From: Dechloromonas denitrificans
Lineage (GTDB): Bacteria > Pseudomonadota > Gammaproteobacteria > Burkholderiales > Rhodocyclaceae
DNA: 64,000 bases
Direction of reading: 5' to 3'
NCBI RefSeq assembly: GCF_020510665.1
Contig: NZ_CP075187.1
Coordinates: 1,756,501-1,820,500, forward strand
Below the pieces are notes generated by a model. It was not told the origin of the DNA and made no database searches. It worked only from the letters and a program-made list of their open reading frames with translations. This document shows, in pieces, positions 1-11,795 of the stretch (position 1 is the stretch's first letter; every line of letters begins with the position of its first letter). The translations under genes were made by a program, and so were the position numbers.

Positions 1-191
1 TGACTGGATTGCCAGAGCAGGGCGGTCGGCTGTTTGCGTCGTTCCGGTGGAATGCAAGCCAGCGCCCCGAGCAACGCCAGTTGGGTCAGTCCGGCAGCCC
101 GGCGCAAAGGCTTGCCGAGCACGGCGCGCACCGCCGCAGGCAGATCTTTCGGCACATAAGACTGGCTGCATGCTGCGTTCAGGTAGTTCAT
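1..191 (-). CDS. Ketosynthase-like protein, N-terminal part (cut by window edge)
   Basis: The frame opens with an ATG that overlaps the stop of the upstream ketosynthase gene (ATGA) and stays open for 63 codons to the window edge. The visible start contains LGKPLRRAAGLTQLALLGAL followed by a TALLW stretch. This resembles the N-terminal domain of the small beta-ketoacyl synthase-like proteins found in aryl polyene and dialkylresorcinol clusters. The catalytic region lies outside the window, so activity cannot be judged. The overlap shows it is translated as part of the same operon. The family call is inference from a short N-terminus. Confidence 0.55.
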   Translation of the reverse strand, partial: MNYLNAACSQSYVPKDLPAAVRAVLGKPLRRAAGLTQLALLGALACIPPERRKQPTALLWQSS

Positions 192-1276
192 GCTTGACGC
201 TCGATGATCATCGTTGCCAAGCCGCCGCCGAAACCGACCAGGTTGAGCATGGCTCGCTCGACGTAGGCATTGTTGCGGTCGACCATCAATTGCAGGCCGA
301 TTTCGGGGTCGGTTTGCGAGAAACCGGGCGTCGCCGGGATTTTCTCGCCATCGAGACAAGCCATCAGCGTCGCCAGTTCGGCAATGCCGCTGGCGCCCAG
401 CGTGTGGCCAAAAGACGGTTTGAAGGAAATCAGCGGCGGCACGGCGTTGCCAAAAATCCGGCGCAGGGCATTGGCTTCGGCCAGGTCGGTGCCGGGCGAA
501 CCGGCCGCCTGGAGTTTGAGCAACTCGATATCGGCCGGTTTCATTTCTGCCTCGTTCAGGCAGTCGACCGCAAGACGGGCAATCGGGCCGCCATCCGGGT
601 CCGGCCCCGTCGTCGAATAGGCGTCGATGCCGGTACGCAGGCCGGCGATACGCCAGCGCCCCGGCGCGGCAGAAAGCCGGATGGCCGAGACGGCCTCACC
701 CAGCACCAGACCATCGCGCTGCGGCGCAAACGGCCTGCAACTGCGACGGGCCAGCAGTTCCATCGCTGCAAAGCCGGCCAGCGTGCTGTCGTTGGCCAGC
801 TCAATGCCGAGCACGATGGCCTCGTCGATCCGGCCGCCGGCGATCAGGCTGCGGGCCGCATCAATCGCCGAAAATCCCGAAATGCAGGCGTTGGAAATAC
901 TGCTGCATGGTCCGCTCAGCCCGGCCCAGTCAGCAATCTGCCGACTGAACGAGGCACTGGCCGGTGGCATGTCCAGTTGTCCGGCCCGGGCCTGCTGCTC
1001 GAAATGGCCGATCTGGTAGGACGAAGAGGCAATGAACAAGGGCGTTTCCGGTGCCAGCGGCCCAAGCTGCGCAACAACCCGGCGGACGGCCTGCTCGGCC
1101 CGTGTCATCCAGTCCGTATCATCGAGCGGCAGGGCAAAGAAAGGAAAGCTGCGCTCACCCAGCGGGCGCATCTGCGAACTGCATTCGCCATCCCACAGCG
1201 CCTGGGCAACAGCCTGCGGGGTTGCCCCCCGGGCGCAAAGCAGGGCGCTGCCGGTAATCTGGACGGGACGCTTCAT
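188..1276 (-). CDS. Beta-ketoacyl-ACP synthase, atypical (FabF/KS-like)
   Basis: A 362-residue thiolase-fold condensing enzyme, shorter than a standard FabF of about 410. The expected nucleophile is visible as Cys131 in SNACISGFSAI, and the second active-site His as His291 in FGHTLGASG. The first His of the usual Cys-His-His triad, normally in an NAHGT motif, appears replaced by Ala258 in LQAAGSPGTDLAEA. It may therefore be a specialised initiating enzyme or a chain-length-type partner of the next ketosynthase. It overlaps the ACP gene upstream and the next ketosynthase gene by four bases each, so it is translationally coupled. It belongs to the DarA/DarB cluster and probably extends or primes the acyl chain on the cluster's ACP. 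Confidence 0.8.
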   Translation of the reverse strand: MKRPVQITGSALLCARGATPQAVAQALWDGECSSQMRPLGERSFPFFALPLDDTDWMTRAEQAVRRVVAQLGPLAPETPLFIASSSYQIGHFEQQARAGQLDMPPASASFSRQIADWAGLSGPCSSISNACISGFSAIDAARSLIAGGRIDEAIVLGIELANDSTLAGFAAMELLARRSCRPFAPQRDGLVLGEAVSAIRLSAAPGRWRIAGLRTGIDAYSTTGPDPDGGPIARLAVDCLNEAEMKPADIELLKLQAAGSPGTDLAEANALRRIFGNAVPPLISFKPSFGHTLGASGIAELATLMACLDGEKIPATPGFSQTDPEIGLQLMVDRNNAYVERAMLNLVGFGGGLATMIIERQA

Positions 1277-1542
1277 GCCCGGCTGGCAAGCCAGGCGTCG
1301 AGATGCTCGGCCATGTTGCCGACGCTCGACAGAATGCGCCGCGTTTCCTTGCTGTCCGGCAGGCGCAGGCCGTATTTTTTCTTGATCGCCATCGAAACCT
1401 GCAAGGCATCGAGCGAATCGAGTTGTAACGCGGCTTCCGGCCCGAACAGCAGTTCGTCGTCGCCGATGCTGGCCGGATCACAATCCTTGTCACAGGCTTC
1501 GACGATCAGTTGCTTGAGTTCAAGACAGAGGGCAGCGTTCAT
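1273..1542 (-). CDS. Acyl carrier protein
   Basis: A small acidic protein of 89 residues with the phosphopantetheine attachment motif DSLDALQ, the modified serine being Ser43. Length and fold match an acyl carrier protein that holds the growing acyl chain for condensing enzymes. The ATG at 1542 is chosen because it overlaps the stop of the permease gene as ATGA and because homology begins there. A longer in-frame extension to 1632 lies inside the permease gene. It sits between the exporter and the ketosynthases, so it is a pathway-dedicated ACP rather than the fatty-acid one. Confidence 0.88.
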   Translation of the reverse strand: MNAALCLELKQLIVEACDKDCDPASIGDDELLFGPEAALQLDSLDALQVSMAIKKKYGLRLPDSKETRRILSSVGNMAEHLDAWLASRA

Positions 1543-2771
1543 GATTGGGCAGTTCGGGTACGGTGATTGAGCCACATGGCAGCGAGCAGCGACAAGGCGG
1601 CGAAAGTGAGCAGGCGGGCGAGGCTGGGCCACAGATCGCCCAGGCTGCCATGCCGCAACATCACGATATGGAAACCTTCCAGCCCCCAGGCCATCGGCGA
1701 AAAACCGGCCAGGGTCTGCATCGCCGCCGGCATGATGAATTTGGGCACCATGATGCCGCCAATCGCGCCCATCAGGATGTTACCGACGCCGCCGACAATG
1801 GTTGCCTGTTCCGAGGTCCGGGCCAGGCTGGCGACAAGCAGCGCCCAGGCCACGGCAGCCAGGCTGACGGCGACCGAAACGATCCACCAGTTGAAAAGCA
1901 GCGGCAGCTTGCCCGGCATGTCGAGCGCTTCGCTGCCGAAGAGCGGCACGAGATAGATGCCGACCAGCACCATGAGCAAGGCCTGCAACTGATTGACGAT
2001 GAAAAACGGCAGCAATTTGCCGGCAAGCAGCAGATGAAACGGAACGCCCATGGCGCGCAGGCGTTGCAGCGTGCCTTGCTGGCGCTCGATGATGAAAATC
2101 GACGAAACGGGAATGACGACAAAGAACATTGCAAAGATCAGCCAGGCCGGCACATTCTGCTGGACCGACGAGGGAATGCCGGGATTCGCGTCACTGCGCA
2201 CGGCTTCGCTGCGAATTTCATCCAGCCAGTCCTTCTCGCTATCGGCGGCGGCAGTAGGCGGCAGGCCGAAAAGCTTGCCAGCCTTGCGCGTCAGTTCGTC
2301 GGCCCGCAAAGCACCGAGGGCGGCCATTACCTGATTGCGAAAAGCCAGTTGCAGCGCCGGATTGAGCGCCGGGTCAAGCAGCAACTGCAACGGTTCGCTG
2401 GCTTGCCCGTCGGCGCCGGAAGGCGTCAGCAGGCGTTCGCCGAAGCCTTTGGGCAGCACCAGCGCCAGCGTCTGGCGACCTTGCAGAATGCCCTGGCGGG
2501 CGAGATCGGGGCTGTCTTCCAGCGGCAGCCGACGGAAAGCGGCGGTCTTGTCGAGACGCTTGATCAGCGCGCCCGAATGCGGGCTATGGTCGAGGTCGAC
2601 CACGACATAGGCTGCATCGATCGTCACGCCCGGTGAAAAGGCATCGCGCAGCGCCATGGTCATGACCAGGATGAACACGGTCGGCATGATGAACAGGGCA
2701 AGCAGGCCATGCCGGTCGCGCAGCAGTGCGATGGTTTCCTTGAGCCAGAGAGCGAGCAGGCGGGGTGACAT
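1539..2771 (-). CDS. ABC-2 type transporter permease
   Basis: A 410-residue inner-membrane protein with the layout of the ABC-2 family. One hydrophobic segment lies near the N-terminus (around residues 22 to 42). A large hydrophilic domain of about 170 residues follows, expected on the periplasmic side, and then a cluster of hydrophobic segments fills the C-terminal half. It starts three bases after the ATPase gene ends, so the two form one exporter. The position between a BtrH-like acyltransferase and an ACP suggests it moves the lipid or polyketide product of the cluster across the inner membrane. The substrate is inference. Confidence 0.88.
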   Translation of the reverse strand: MSPRLLALWLKETIALLRDRHGLLALFIMPTVFILVMTMALRDAFSPGVTIDAAYVVVDLDHSPHSGALIKRLDKTAAFRRLPLEDSPDLARQGILQGRQTLALVLPKGFGERLLTPSGADGQASEPLQLLLDPALNPALQLAFRNQVMAALGALRADELTRKAGKLFGLPPTAAADSEKDWLDEIRSEAVRSDANPGIPSSVQQNVPAWLIFAMFFVVIPVSSIFIIERQQGTLQRLRAMGVPFHLLLAGKLLPFFIVNQLQALLMVLVGIYLVPLFGSEALDMPGKLPLLFNWWIVSVAVSLAAVAWALLVASLARTSEQATIVGGVGNILMGAIGGIMVPKFIMPAAMQTLAGFSPMAWGLEGFHIVMLRHGSLGDLWPSLARLLTFAALSLLAAMWLNHRTRTAQS

Positions 2772-2774
2772 CGT

Positions 2775-3686
2775 TCAGTCGCGCAGCGAACGTTGCGTCA
2801 GGCGCATGAAGACCTGCTCCAGGTCATGATGGCCCAGGTTGAGCTGACGGACTTCGACGCCGGCTGCGGCCAGTTCATCGAGCAACCGCGGCAAGGCTGC
2901 GGTCGACGCCAGTTTCAGGCGATATTGGCCGCTGTGCCCGGCAAGCACGGGGTAACGCTCAGCCAATCCGGCCGGAAAAGCGCTATCCAGCGTCAGTTCA
3001 AGCACCGGTTCAGGGGAATGCAGCAGCGCATCCAGCCCGCCTTCGACCAGCACCTTGCCGTGGTCGATGATGGCGATTTTCTGGCAGATGGCCTCGACCT
3101 CTTCCATATAGTGGCTGGTATAGATCACCGTGGTGCCGGCAGCGGGCAGGGCGGCGATGGATTCGAGCAGGAAGCTGCGCGATTGCGGATCGACACCGAC
3201 AGTTGGCTCATCGAGCAGCAGCAGGCGCGGTTTGCCGAGCAGGCCGATGGCCAGGTTGAGGCGCCGGCGCAAACCGCCGGAAAGCTGTTCGGCCCGTTGA
3301 TCGACCACCTGTTCAAGCCGGGCGAAATCAATCGCAGCGGTGCATTCGGCCGCCAGCTCGGCATTTTTCAAACCGAGCACGCCGGCAAAGAAGCGCAGGT
3401 TTTCGGCCACCGTCAGCATCGGGTAAAACGCGTAATCCTGCGGCACCAGCGCAATGCTGCGCGGCTGTGCTGCCCGGATATCGGAGAGCGCCTGGCCATC
3501 AAGGACGATACGGCCTTGTGTCGCGGTCAACAGCCCGGCGAGCAAGGAAATCAGCGTTGTCTTGCCGGCCCCGTTCGGACCAAGCAGGCCATAGATGCCG
3601 GCCGACGGAATGCTCAGCGAGACATCCTGCAGCGCCGCTTGCGCGGCATTGCGATAACGGTATGAAACACCGTCGATCTGCAGCAT
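2775..3686 (-). CDS. ABC transporter ATP-binding protein
   Basis: A 303-residue nucleotide-binding subunit. Walker A is GPNGAGKTT at residues 36 to 44, the signature is LSGGLRRRLNLAIG, and Walker B is LLLLDEPTVGVDP. It is of the DrrA/CcmA type that pairs with ABC-2 permeases, with a C-terminal extension beyond the ATPase core. The ATG at 3686 overlaps the stop of the BtrH-like gene by one base. An upstream in-frame extension to 3824 would run into that gene and is rejected. It powers the exporter encoded just downstream. Confidence 0.9.
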   Translation of the reverse strand: MLQIDGVSYRYRNAAQAALQDVSLSIPSAGIYGLLGPNGAGKTTLISLLAGLLTATQGRIVLDGQALSDIRAAQPRSIALVPQDYAFYPMLTVAENLRFFAGVLGLKNAELAAECTAAIDFARLEQVVDQRAEQLSGGLRRRLNLAIGLLGKPRLLLLDEPTVGVDPQSRSFLLESIAALPAAGTTVIYTSHYMEEVEAICQKIAIIDHGKVLVEGGLDALLHSPEPVLELTLDSAFPAGLAERYPVLAGHSGQYRLKLASTAALPRLLDELAAAGVEVRQLNLGHHDLEQVFMRLTQRSLRD

Positions 3687-4678
3687 CAGGCGGCGCGACG
3701 CAGATCGCGGAAGAAAGCTTGCTCGCGCCCGGCAATCCGGCGGAGCTTGTCGGCCAGCGCAGCCGGAGCGAGCGGCTCGCGGTCGCGGATCATGCGTGCC
3801 GTGGAGAGCGCGAACTCGCGCCATTCATCGCCGATATCGATCAGCTGTTCGGAAAGTTCGTCAAGCTGCGGTCGACCGAGCAAATCGGCCGATTCCTGCA
3901 GGAACGACGCGTAAATGAAGCGGAAACCGCCACCACCGGTGCCGATTTCTTCCTGCATGCGGACAACCTGGCCGATAAACATCTTGCTGGCGGCCGGATC
4001 GGTATTTTTCTCCAGCCGCTCGATGGCATTGGCCAGTCGATGGATGCCGCGCACGCCGATGATCGGCAGCGGCGTGTCGAGCATGATGCGCGTCGTTTTC
4101 TTGATGGCGGCCGGCAAGACCTTGTGCCAGTCAGGCTCGAGCGGTTTGCCGAGCGGGTAGTAAATGAGCCCTTTCGGGGCCAGTACGCCCTTGGCGAAGC
4201 GGGCGCGCTGCAGCGCGTCAGCCGGGCAGGTCACGGTGGTTTCGACGACCGGATCGGACAACAGGTAATCACCGCTCGCTGCATCGCGACCAAAGGCCAG
4301 CACATTGTGGGCATTGAAATGGAAACGCAGGTCTTCCGGCATGTAAGGCAACCAGAAAACCGAAGTCTGCATCCCGACCAATTGGCCGTCGTCGAGCAAT
4401 TCATCGAGCCGACGGGCGCCAGCTTGCGGCGTCCGGAAGGTTTCAAAGCGCATTTTCAGGCCGAGCGGCTTTTGCAGGCCCTTGATGATGAATTTCGGCG
4501 GCATGCGGTAGGCAACCAGCGGCAGGCCGTTGATCTTGACGAAAGGCAGGTAGGCGAAGGAGAGCGCCGACGACAGGCCGAAAGCCATCGCTTCCGACAT
4601 CGGCAAGCCCTGATGGCGCAACATGGCGGACATGACGCCGCTTTCGCAGTGGGAAGCCTGGCTGTGCTGGAAGGTCAT
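3686..4678 (-). CDS. BtrH-like N-terminal domain protein, probable acyl-ACP transferase
   Basis: A 330-residue soluble protein. Its N-terminus matches the BtrH_N pattern: HCESG at Cys11, HNVLAFG at His124 and LLSDP at Asp142. This order fits a papain-like Cys-His-Asp triad. BtrH of butirosin synthesis transfers an acyl group from an ACP to an amine acceptor. The C-terminal half is helical-looking and not recognised. Here it lies between the DarB-type ketosynthase and an ABC exporter, with an ACP in the same operon. It is plausibly the step that releases the ACP-bound product onto an acceptor. The catalytic assignment rests on motif order only. Confidence 0.7.
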   Translation of the reverse strand: MTFQHSQASHCESGVMSAMLRHQGLPMSEAMAFGLSSALSFAYLPFVKINGLPLVAYRMPPKFIIKGLQKPLGLKMRFETFRTPQAGARRLDELLDDGQLVGMQTSVFWLPYMPEDLRFHFNAHNVLAFGRDAASGDYLLSDPVVETTVTCPADALQRARFAKGVLAPKGLIYYPLGKPLEPDWHKVLPAAIKKTTRIMLDTPLPIIGVRGIHRLANAIERLEKNTDPAASKMFIGQVVRMQEEIGTGGGGFRFIYASFLQESADLLGRPQLDELSEQLIDIGDEWREFALSTARMIRDREPLAPAALADKLRRIAGREQAFFRDLRRAA

Positions 4679-5073
4679 CAGTCGATCTTTTTCAGTTGTT
4701 CAAGGCTCAGCCCCATGGCTTCGCCGTAGCGGCCGAGCAAGCGATCCGACAAAGCAGCGAAAACGGCTGGCCGGAAATGCCGGCGAATCCGCCATTGCCA
4801 GATGCCGCTGACCTGCGACAGCAGGGGGATATCCATGCGTACCTTGTGCATGTGGTATTCGAGCGGCGAAGTCAGGCCGGCGGCAACGCGCTGGCGAGCC
4901 TCCTCGGCCAGCCGATTGAGGTCTGCAACAGCCTGCAGGGTGACGATTTCCTCAACTTCCCAGCCGGCCGACTGGACAATATGCAGTTTGCCATCGGCAC
5001 CTCGGGCGTAGAGCGCCTTGCGGTGACCGCCGAGCGTCACATTGCCTTCTTGGGGAACTTCGTTATCCAGCAT
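4678..5073 (-). CDS. Conserved hypothetical protein of the DarA/DarB cluster
   Basis: A 131-residue protein that I do not recognise. It has no signal peptide or membrane segment. The N-terminal third is rich in Gly and acidic residues, and the C-terminal half carries Trp/Arg-rich stretches such as IWQWRIRRHFRP. It overlaps darB by 11 bases upstream and shares a TGATG junction with the BtrH-like gene downstream. It is thus locked into the operon and likely works with one of those enzymes. No function is assigned. Confidence 0.65.
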   Translation of the reverse strand: MLDNEVPQEGNVTLGGHRKALYARGADGKLHIVQSAGWEVEEIVTLQAVADLNRLAEEARQRVAAGLTSPLEYHMHKVRMDIPLLSQVSGIWQWRIRRHFRPAVFAALSDRLLGRYGEAMGLSLEQLKKID

Positions 5074-6217
5074 GGTCGACCGCCGTCAGGTACATCAGCG
5101 AGCCGGTGAAGCGGCCACTTTCGGGGATGAAACAAAGCAGGCGATCGCCGTTTTTAAGGCAACCGCTGCGCAACAGTTCGTCGATCATGATGAAAATCGA
5201 GGCCGACCCGGTATTGCCCTTGCTCTGCAGATTGGTAAACCATTTTTCCTGCGGCACAGCGAAGTCCAGCGCCTGCATGCAGTCCGCCATCGGCTGGCGG
5301 AAATATTCGGAAGACATGTGCGGCAAGAACCAGTCGACCGCGGCAGGCGTCAATCCACGACTGAGCGTGACTTTTTCGAGCATTTTCCCGATCGTCTGAT
5401 ATGCGACGTTGTCATTCAGCAGGCGAACATCCTGCTTGACCGAAAAAATCGACCGTCCGGCCCATTCAACCGACGGAAAAGCCTGCCAGCCCTTGAGCGA
5501 ACCATCCGCCAGCTTCTCCCCGCCGGCGTACATGCAAACATCCATCTGGCCGGCTTGCGACAGGATGTCGATCCACTCGATGCGCAACGACAAACCGCTG
5601 CTCGCCGGTTGGTTGCGCAAATTGAAGGCAGCCGCGCCGTCGGACAGCATCCAGCGCAGAAAGTCCTTTTCAAAGGCAATTTCAGGATTCGTTTCGAGTT
5701 CGGTAATCCGATGTTCCAGTTCGGCTTCGAAATTGCGGGCGTGCAGACCGGCCGAGGCCAGTTCGGAGCCGGTTGCAACCGCATTTTGAGCATCGCCGGC
5801 AAGCACGGCGAGATAGGCATATTTGAGCGCCGTCAGACCGGAAACGCAGATGCCTGCGGTCGACACGACTTCGCAGGCCGAAATGCCCAATTCACCATGC
5901 ACCATCACCCCATGATTGGGCATCAACTGATCCGGTCTTGAAGTGCCGGTTGCCAGGCAATCGATCGGCCCGATATCGCCCAGCCGACGCACGGCTTCCG
6001 CCGTCAGCGCCGCATTGGTGTGCGTCGCCTGGCCGGTGGCCGGGTCAATGGCGTAGTAACGCTGGCGGATACCGTTATTACGCAGAACGATACGCCGGGC
6101 ACGCGAAGGCTTGCCGCCAACCATGCCAAGAATGTTTTCGATTTCATCATTGCCGACCGGTGCATTGGGCAGAAATGTCGAAGAGCCGGTGATATAGACC
6201 TTGCCGCTATTGTTCAT
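5063..6217 (-). CDS. darB: DarB/StlD-type beta-ketosynthase (KAS III-like)
   Basis: A 384-residue thiolase-fold enzyme of the KAS III group. The probable nucleophile is Cys124 in TAGICVSGL. The His lies in LPHMSSEYF and the Asn in SKGNTGSAS. The LPHMSSEYF stretch is characteristic of the StlD/DarB family. These enzymes join a beta-ketoacyl-ACP with a second activated acyl chain to give cyclohexanediones, which DarA-type enzymes aromatise to dialkylresorcinols. It overlaps the preceding darA-like gene by 11 bases and the following gene by 11 bases. The DarA-DarB pairing strengthens the family call. The acyl substrates cannot be read from sequence. Confidence 0.85.
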   Translation of the reverse strand: MNNSGKVYITGSSTFLPNAPVGNDEIENILGMVGGKPSRARRIVLRNNGIRQRYYAIDPATGQATHTNAALTAEAVRRLGDIGPIDCLATGTSRPDQLMPNHGVMVHGELGISACEVVSTAGICVSGLTALKYAYLAVLAGDAQNAVATGSELASAGLHARNFEAELEHRITELETNPEIAFEKDFLRWMLSDGAAAFNLRNQPASSGLSLRIEWIDILSQAGQMDVCMYAGGEKLADGSLKGWQAFPSVEWAGRSIFSVKQDVRLLNDNVAYQTIGKMLEKVTLSRGLTPAAVDWFLPHMSSEYFRQPMADCMQALDFAVPQEKWFTNLQSKGNTGSASIFIMIDELLRSGCLKNGDRLLCFIPESGRFTGSLMYLTAVDHAG

Positions 6218-7190
6218 ATTTTTGCAAGTTATGGTCCTGCGAACCCGATGGGCGCTCCAGTTCGGCGCGTAGCCGTGCCAGTCGCGGTTTGAGCAGGGGA
6301 GAAAGCAGCCATTGTAACAACAGGCTTGTTGGAACGACGGTTAACACCATGGCAATCAGATAAATCGCAAACACCAGCAGGAGCGGGCGACGACGCCACT
6401 GGCCCCGCTGCCCGAAACAACGAATCAGCTTGGACCAGACGCGAAAAGCGCGCATGCCGGCACGCTCGCTGATCGCCAGGCGCGGATTGACGCTGCAGGC
6501 TTGCAAGCCGGCGAGCATGGCATGCCCCGATTTTTCGCCATCCTGCTGCAGCGCATCGCCCAGGGCGCGGCCAAAACGACTGGCGCCGCGAATTGCCTCC
6601 GGTGCGACGCCGGCAGGCGGCAAGCCCAAAAAACGATCGCGCTTGCCGGTCAGCACCCAGCGCGGTGTCGTGATGAAAGTCGCCAGGGCAGGCCCCTGAT
6701 CGGTAAAAGCGATATGGTCACGCAGTTGCCCACCCGCTTCAGCGATCAGGCGCTGCATTGTTTGCTGGGCAGAAAGCCACATGTTGCGGCAGGCAACAAC
6801 GGTGACCACAGGCTTGCCGGCTATCAAGCGGCGACCTTCCGGGCTGTGCAGAAAGGCCGTCATCGGCAATCCCGGTGAAAGGAACCACACCTGATAGGCC
6901 AGAATGATCAAGTCGAAATCGGCATCTGCCGGGATGCCGAGCGGCTCGAGCGGTGGTGCATCGAGTTGGACCGACTCGGGAAAGACATCGACAAAATCAA
7001 CCAGCGACCACGGAAAAGGGAAGGCAGCCTGCGGCACCAGCGTCTCCAGATGCACCCGATGTCCCGCCGCCCGCAAGGGCCCGATCAGCTGTTCGGTAAT
7101 CGCCGAAAGTTGCCCGGTTTGCGAAAAATTGACGACGAGAATGTTTTTCAATGGCGTGTCTGGTGGCTGGCTAACCCGGAATTTTAGCAA
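6207..7190 (-). CDS. darA: DarA-like dialkylresorcinol condensing enzyme (flavodoxin fold)
   Basis: A 327-residue protein starting with a flavodoxin-like strand and loop (NILVVNFSQTGQL) and carrying FPFPWSLVDFVDVFPES, a stretch typical of DarA-family proteins. Family members aromatise or condense the DarB product. A hydrophobic segment around residues 270 to 303 suggests a C-terminal membrane anchor. It is the first gene of the operon. The start is uncertain. The listed one is a TTG at 7190 without a good ribosome site. A second TTG at 7151 lies 11 codons before the SQTGQ loop, and a TAAAAT hexamer at 7181..7186 would favour it if it is a promoter element. Confidence 0.75.
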   Translation of the reverse strand: MLKFRVSQPPDTPLKNILVVNFSQTGQLSAITEQLIGPLRAAGHRVHLETLVPQAAFPFPWSLVDFVDVFPESVQLDAPPLEPLGIPADADFDLIILAYQVWFLSPGLPMTAFLHSPEGRRLIAGKPVVTVVACRNMWLSAQQTMQRLIAEAGGQLRDHIAFTDQGPALATFITTPRWVLTGKRDRFLGLPPAGVAPEAIRGASRFGRALGDALQQDGEKSGHAMLAGLQACSVNPRLAISERAGMRAFRVWSKLIRCFGQRGQWRRRPLLLVFAIYLIAMVLTVVPTSLLLQWLLSPLLKPRLARLRAELERPSGSQDHNLQKYEQ

Positions 7191-7219
7191 AGAGTAAAGG
7201 ACTTACGGTGTACGCATAA

Positions 7220-9779
<2,560 letters not shown>

Positions 9780-9783
<4 letters not shown>

Positions 9784-10088
9784 GTCAAAAAGGCTACCTG
9801 ATCGCCGAAGCCAAGGTCACCGACCTGGCCGCCTACGATATTTACAAAGGCCTGGCGCAGGCTGCCATTGCTCATTACGGCGGGCAATATCTGGTACGCG
9901 GCGGCAATTCCGAAGTTCTTGAAGGCAAATGGACTCCGCCGCAACGCATGGTCATCGTCGAATTCGAATCCGTCGAGCAGGCCCGACGTTTTTACCACTC
10001 GACTGAATATCAGGCTGCACGCAAGGTGCGCGAAAATGCCGCCGAAATGAATATGCTGGTTATTGCCGGCGTTGACAATCTGGTTTAA
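9780..10088 (+). CDS. DUF1330 domain protein
   Basis: A 102-residue protein of the DUF1330 dimeric alpha-beta barrel family. Visible features are [19 protein letters not shown] at the start, a GGQYLVRGG turn and the [17 protein letters not shown] segment typical of the family. No activity is established for the group. It starts within the kdsA stop codon (ATGA) and is followed after 36 bases by eno. It is therefore cotranscribed with pyrG-kdsA and probably read into eno. Confidence 0.9.
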
Positions 10089-10112
10089 TTAATCCTTTCA
10101 ACCTTTTGATAA

Positions 10113-11408
<1,296 letters not shown>

Positions 11409-11414
11409 ACGCAG

Positions 11415-11699
11415 ATGCGCTGGCTGACGGTCGGCCTCCTCGCAGCCATCGGCCTGCTCCAGTACCCCCTGTGGGTGGGTAAGGGCGGCTGGCTGAAGGT
11501 ATGGGAGTACGACCGTCAATTGCAGCAGCAGAAGGATGTCACCAAAAAGCAGGAAATCAGGAACGCGGGCCTCGATGCCGAAGTCCGCGACTTGAAACAG
11601 GGCTATGAAGCCATCGAAGAGCGCGCCCGCTTCGAATTGGGCATGATCAAACAGGACGAAAGCTTCGTCCAGATTCCGGAAAAAGTTCCCGGAAAATAG
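11415..11699 (+). CDS. ftsB: Cell division protein FtsB (septum formation initiator)
   Basis: A 94-residue bitopic protein: a short cytoplasmic start, a membrane segment at about residues 3 to 20 and a periplasmic coiled coil (residues 30 to 75). It ends in the [11 protein letters not shown] motif typical of FtsB. With FtsL and FtsQ it forms the divisome subcomplex that activates FtsWI septal peptidoglycan synthesis. It lies directly after eno, the standard location in proteobacteria. Confidence 0.93.
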   Translation: MRWLTVGLLAAIGLLQYPLWVGKGGWLKVWEYDRQLQQQKDVTKKQEIRNAGLDAEVRDLKQGYEAIEERARFELGMIKQDESFVQIPEKVPGK

Positions 11700-11795
11700 C
11701 CGGAATTTTACGGTCGACCGCAGTAGTCACCGGGTTTTCACTCCGCTAGAATCGCTCTCAGCAGTCCCCCACGCAGAGCGCTTCAGGAGAACATC

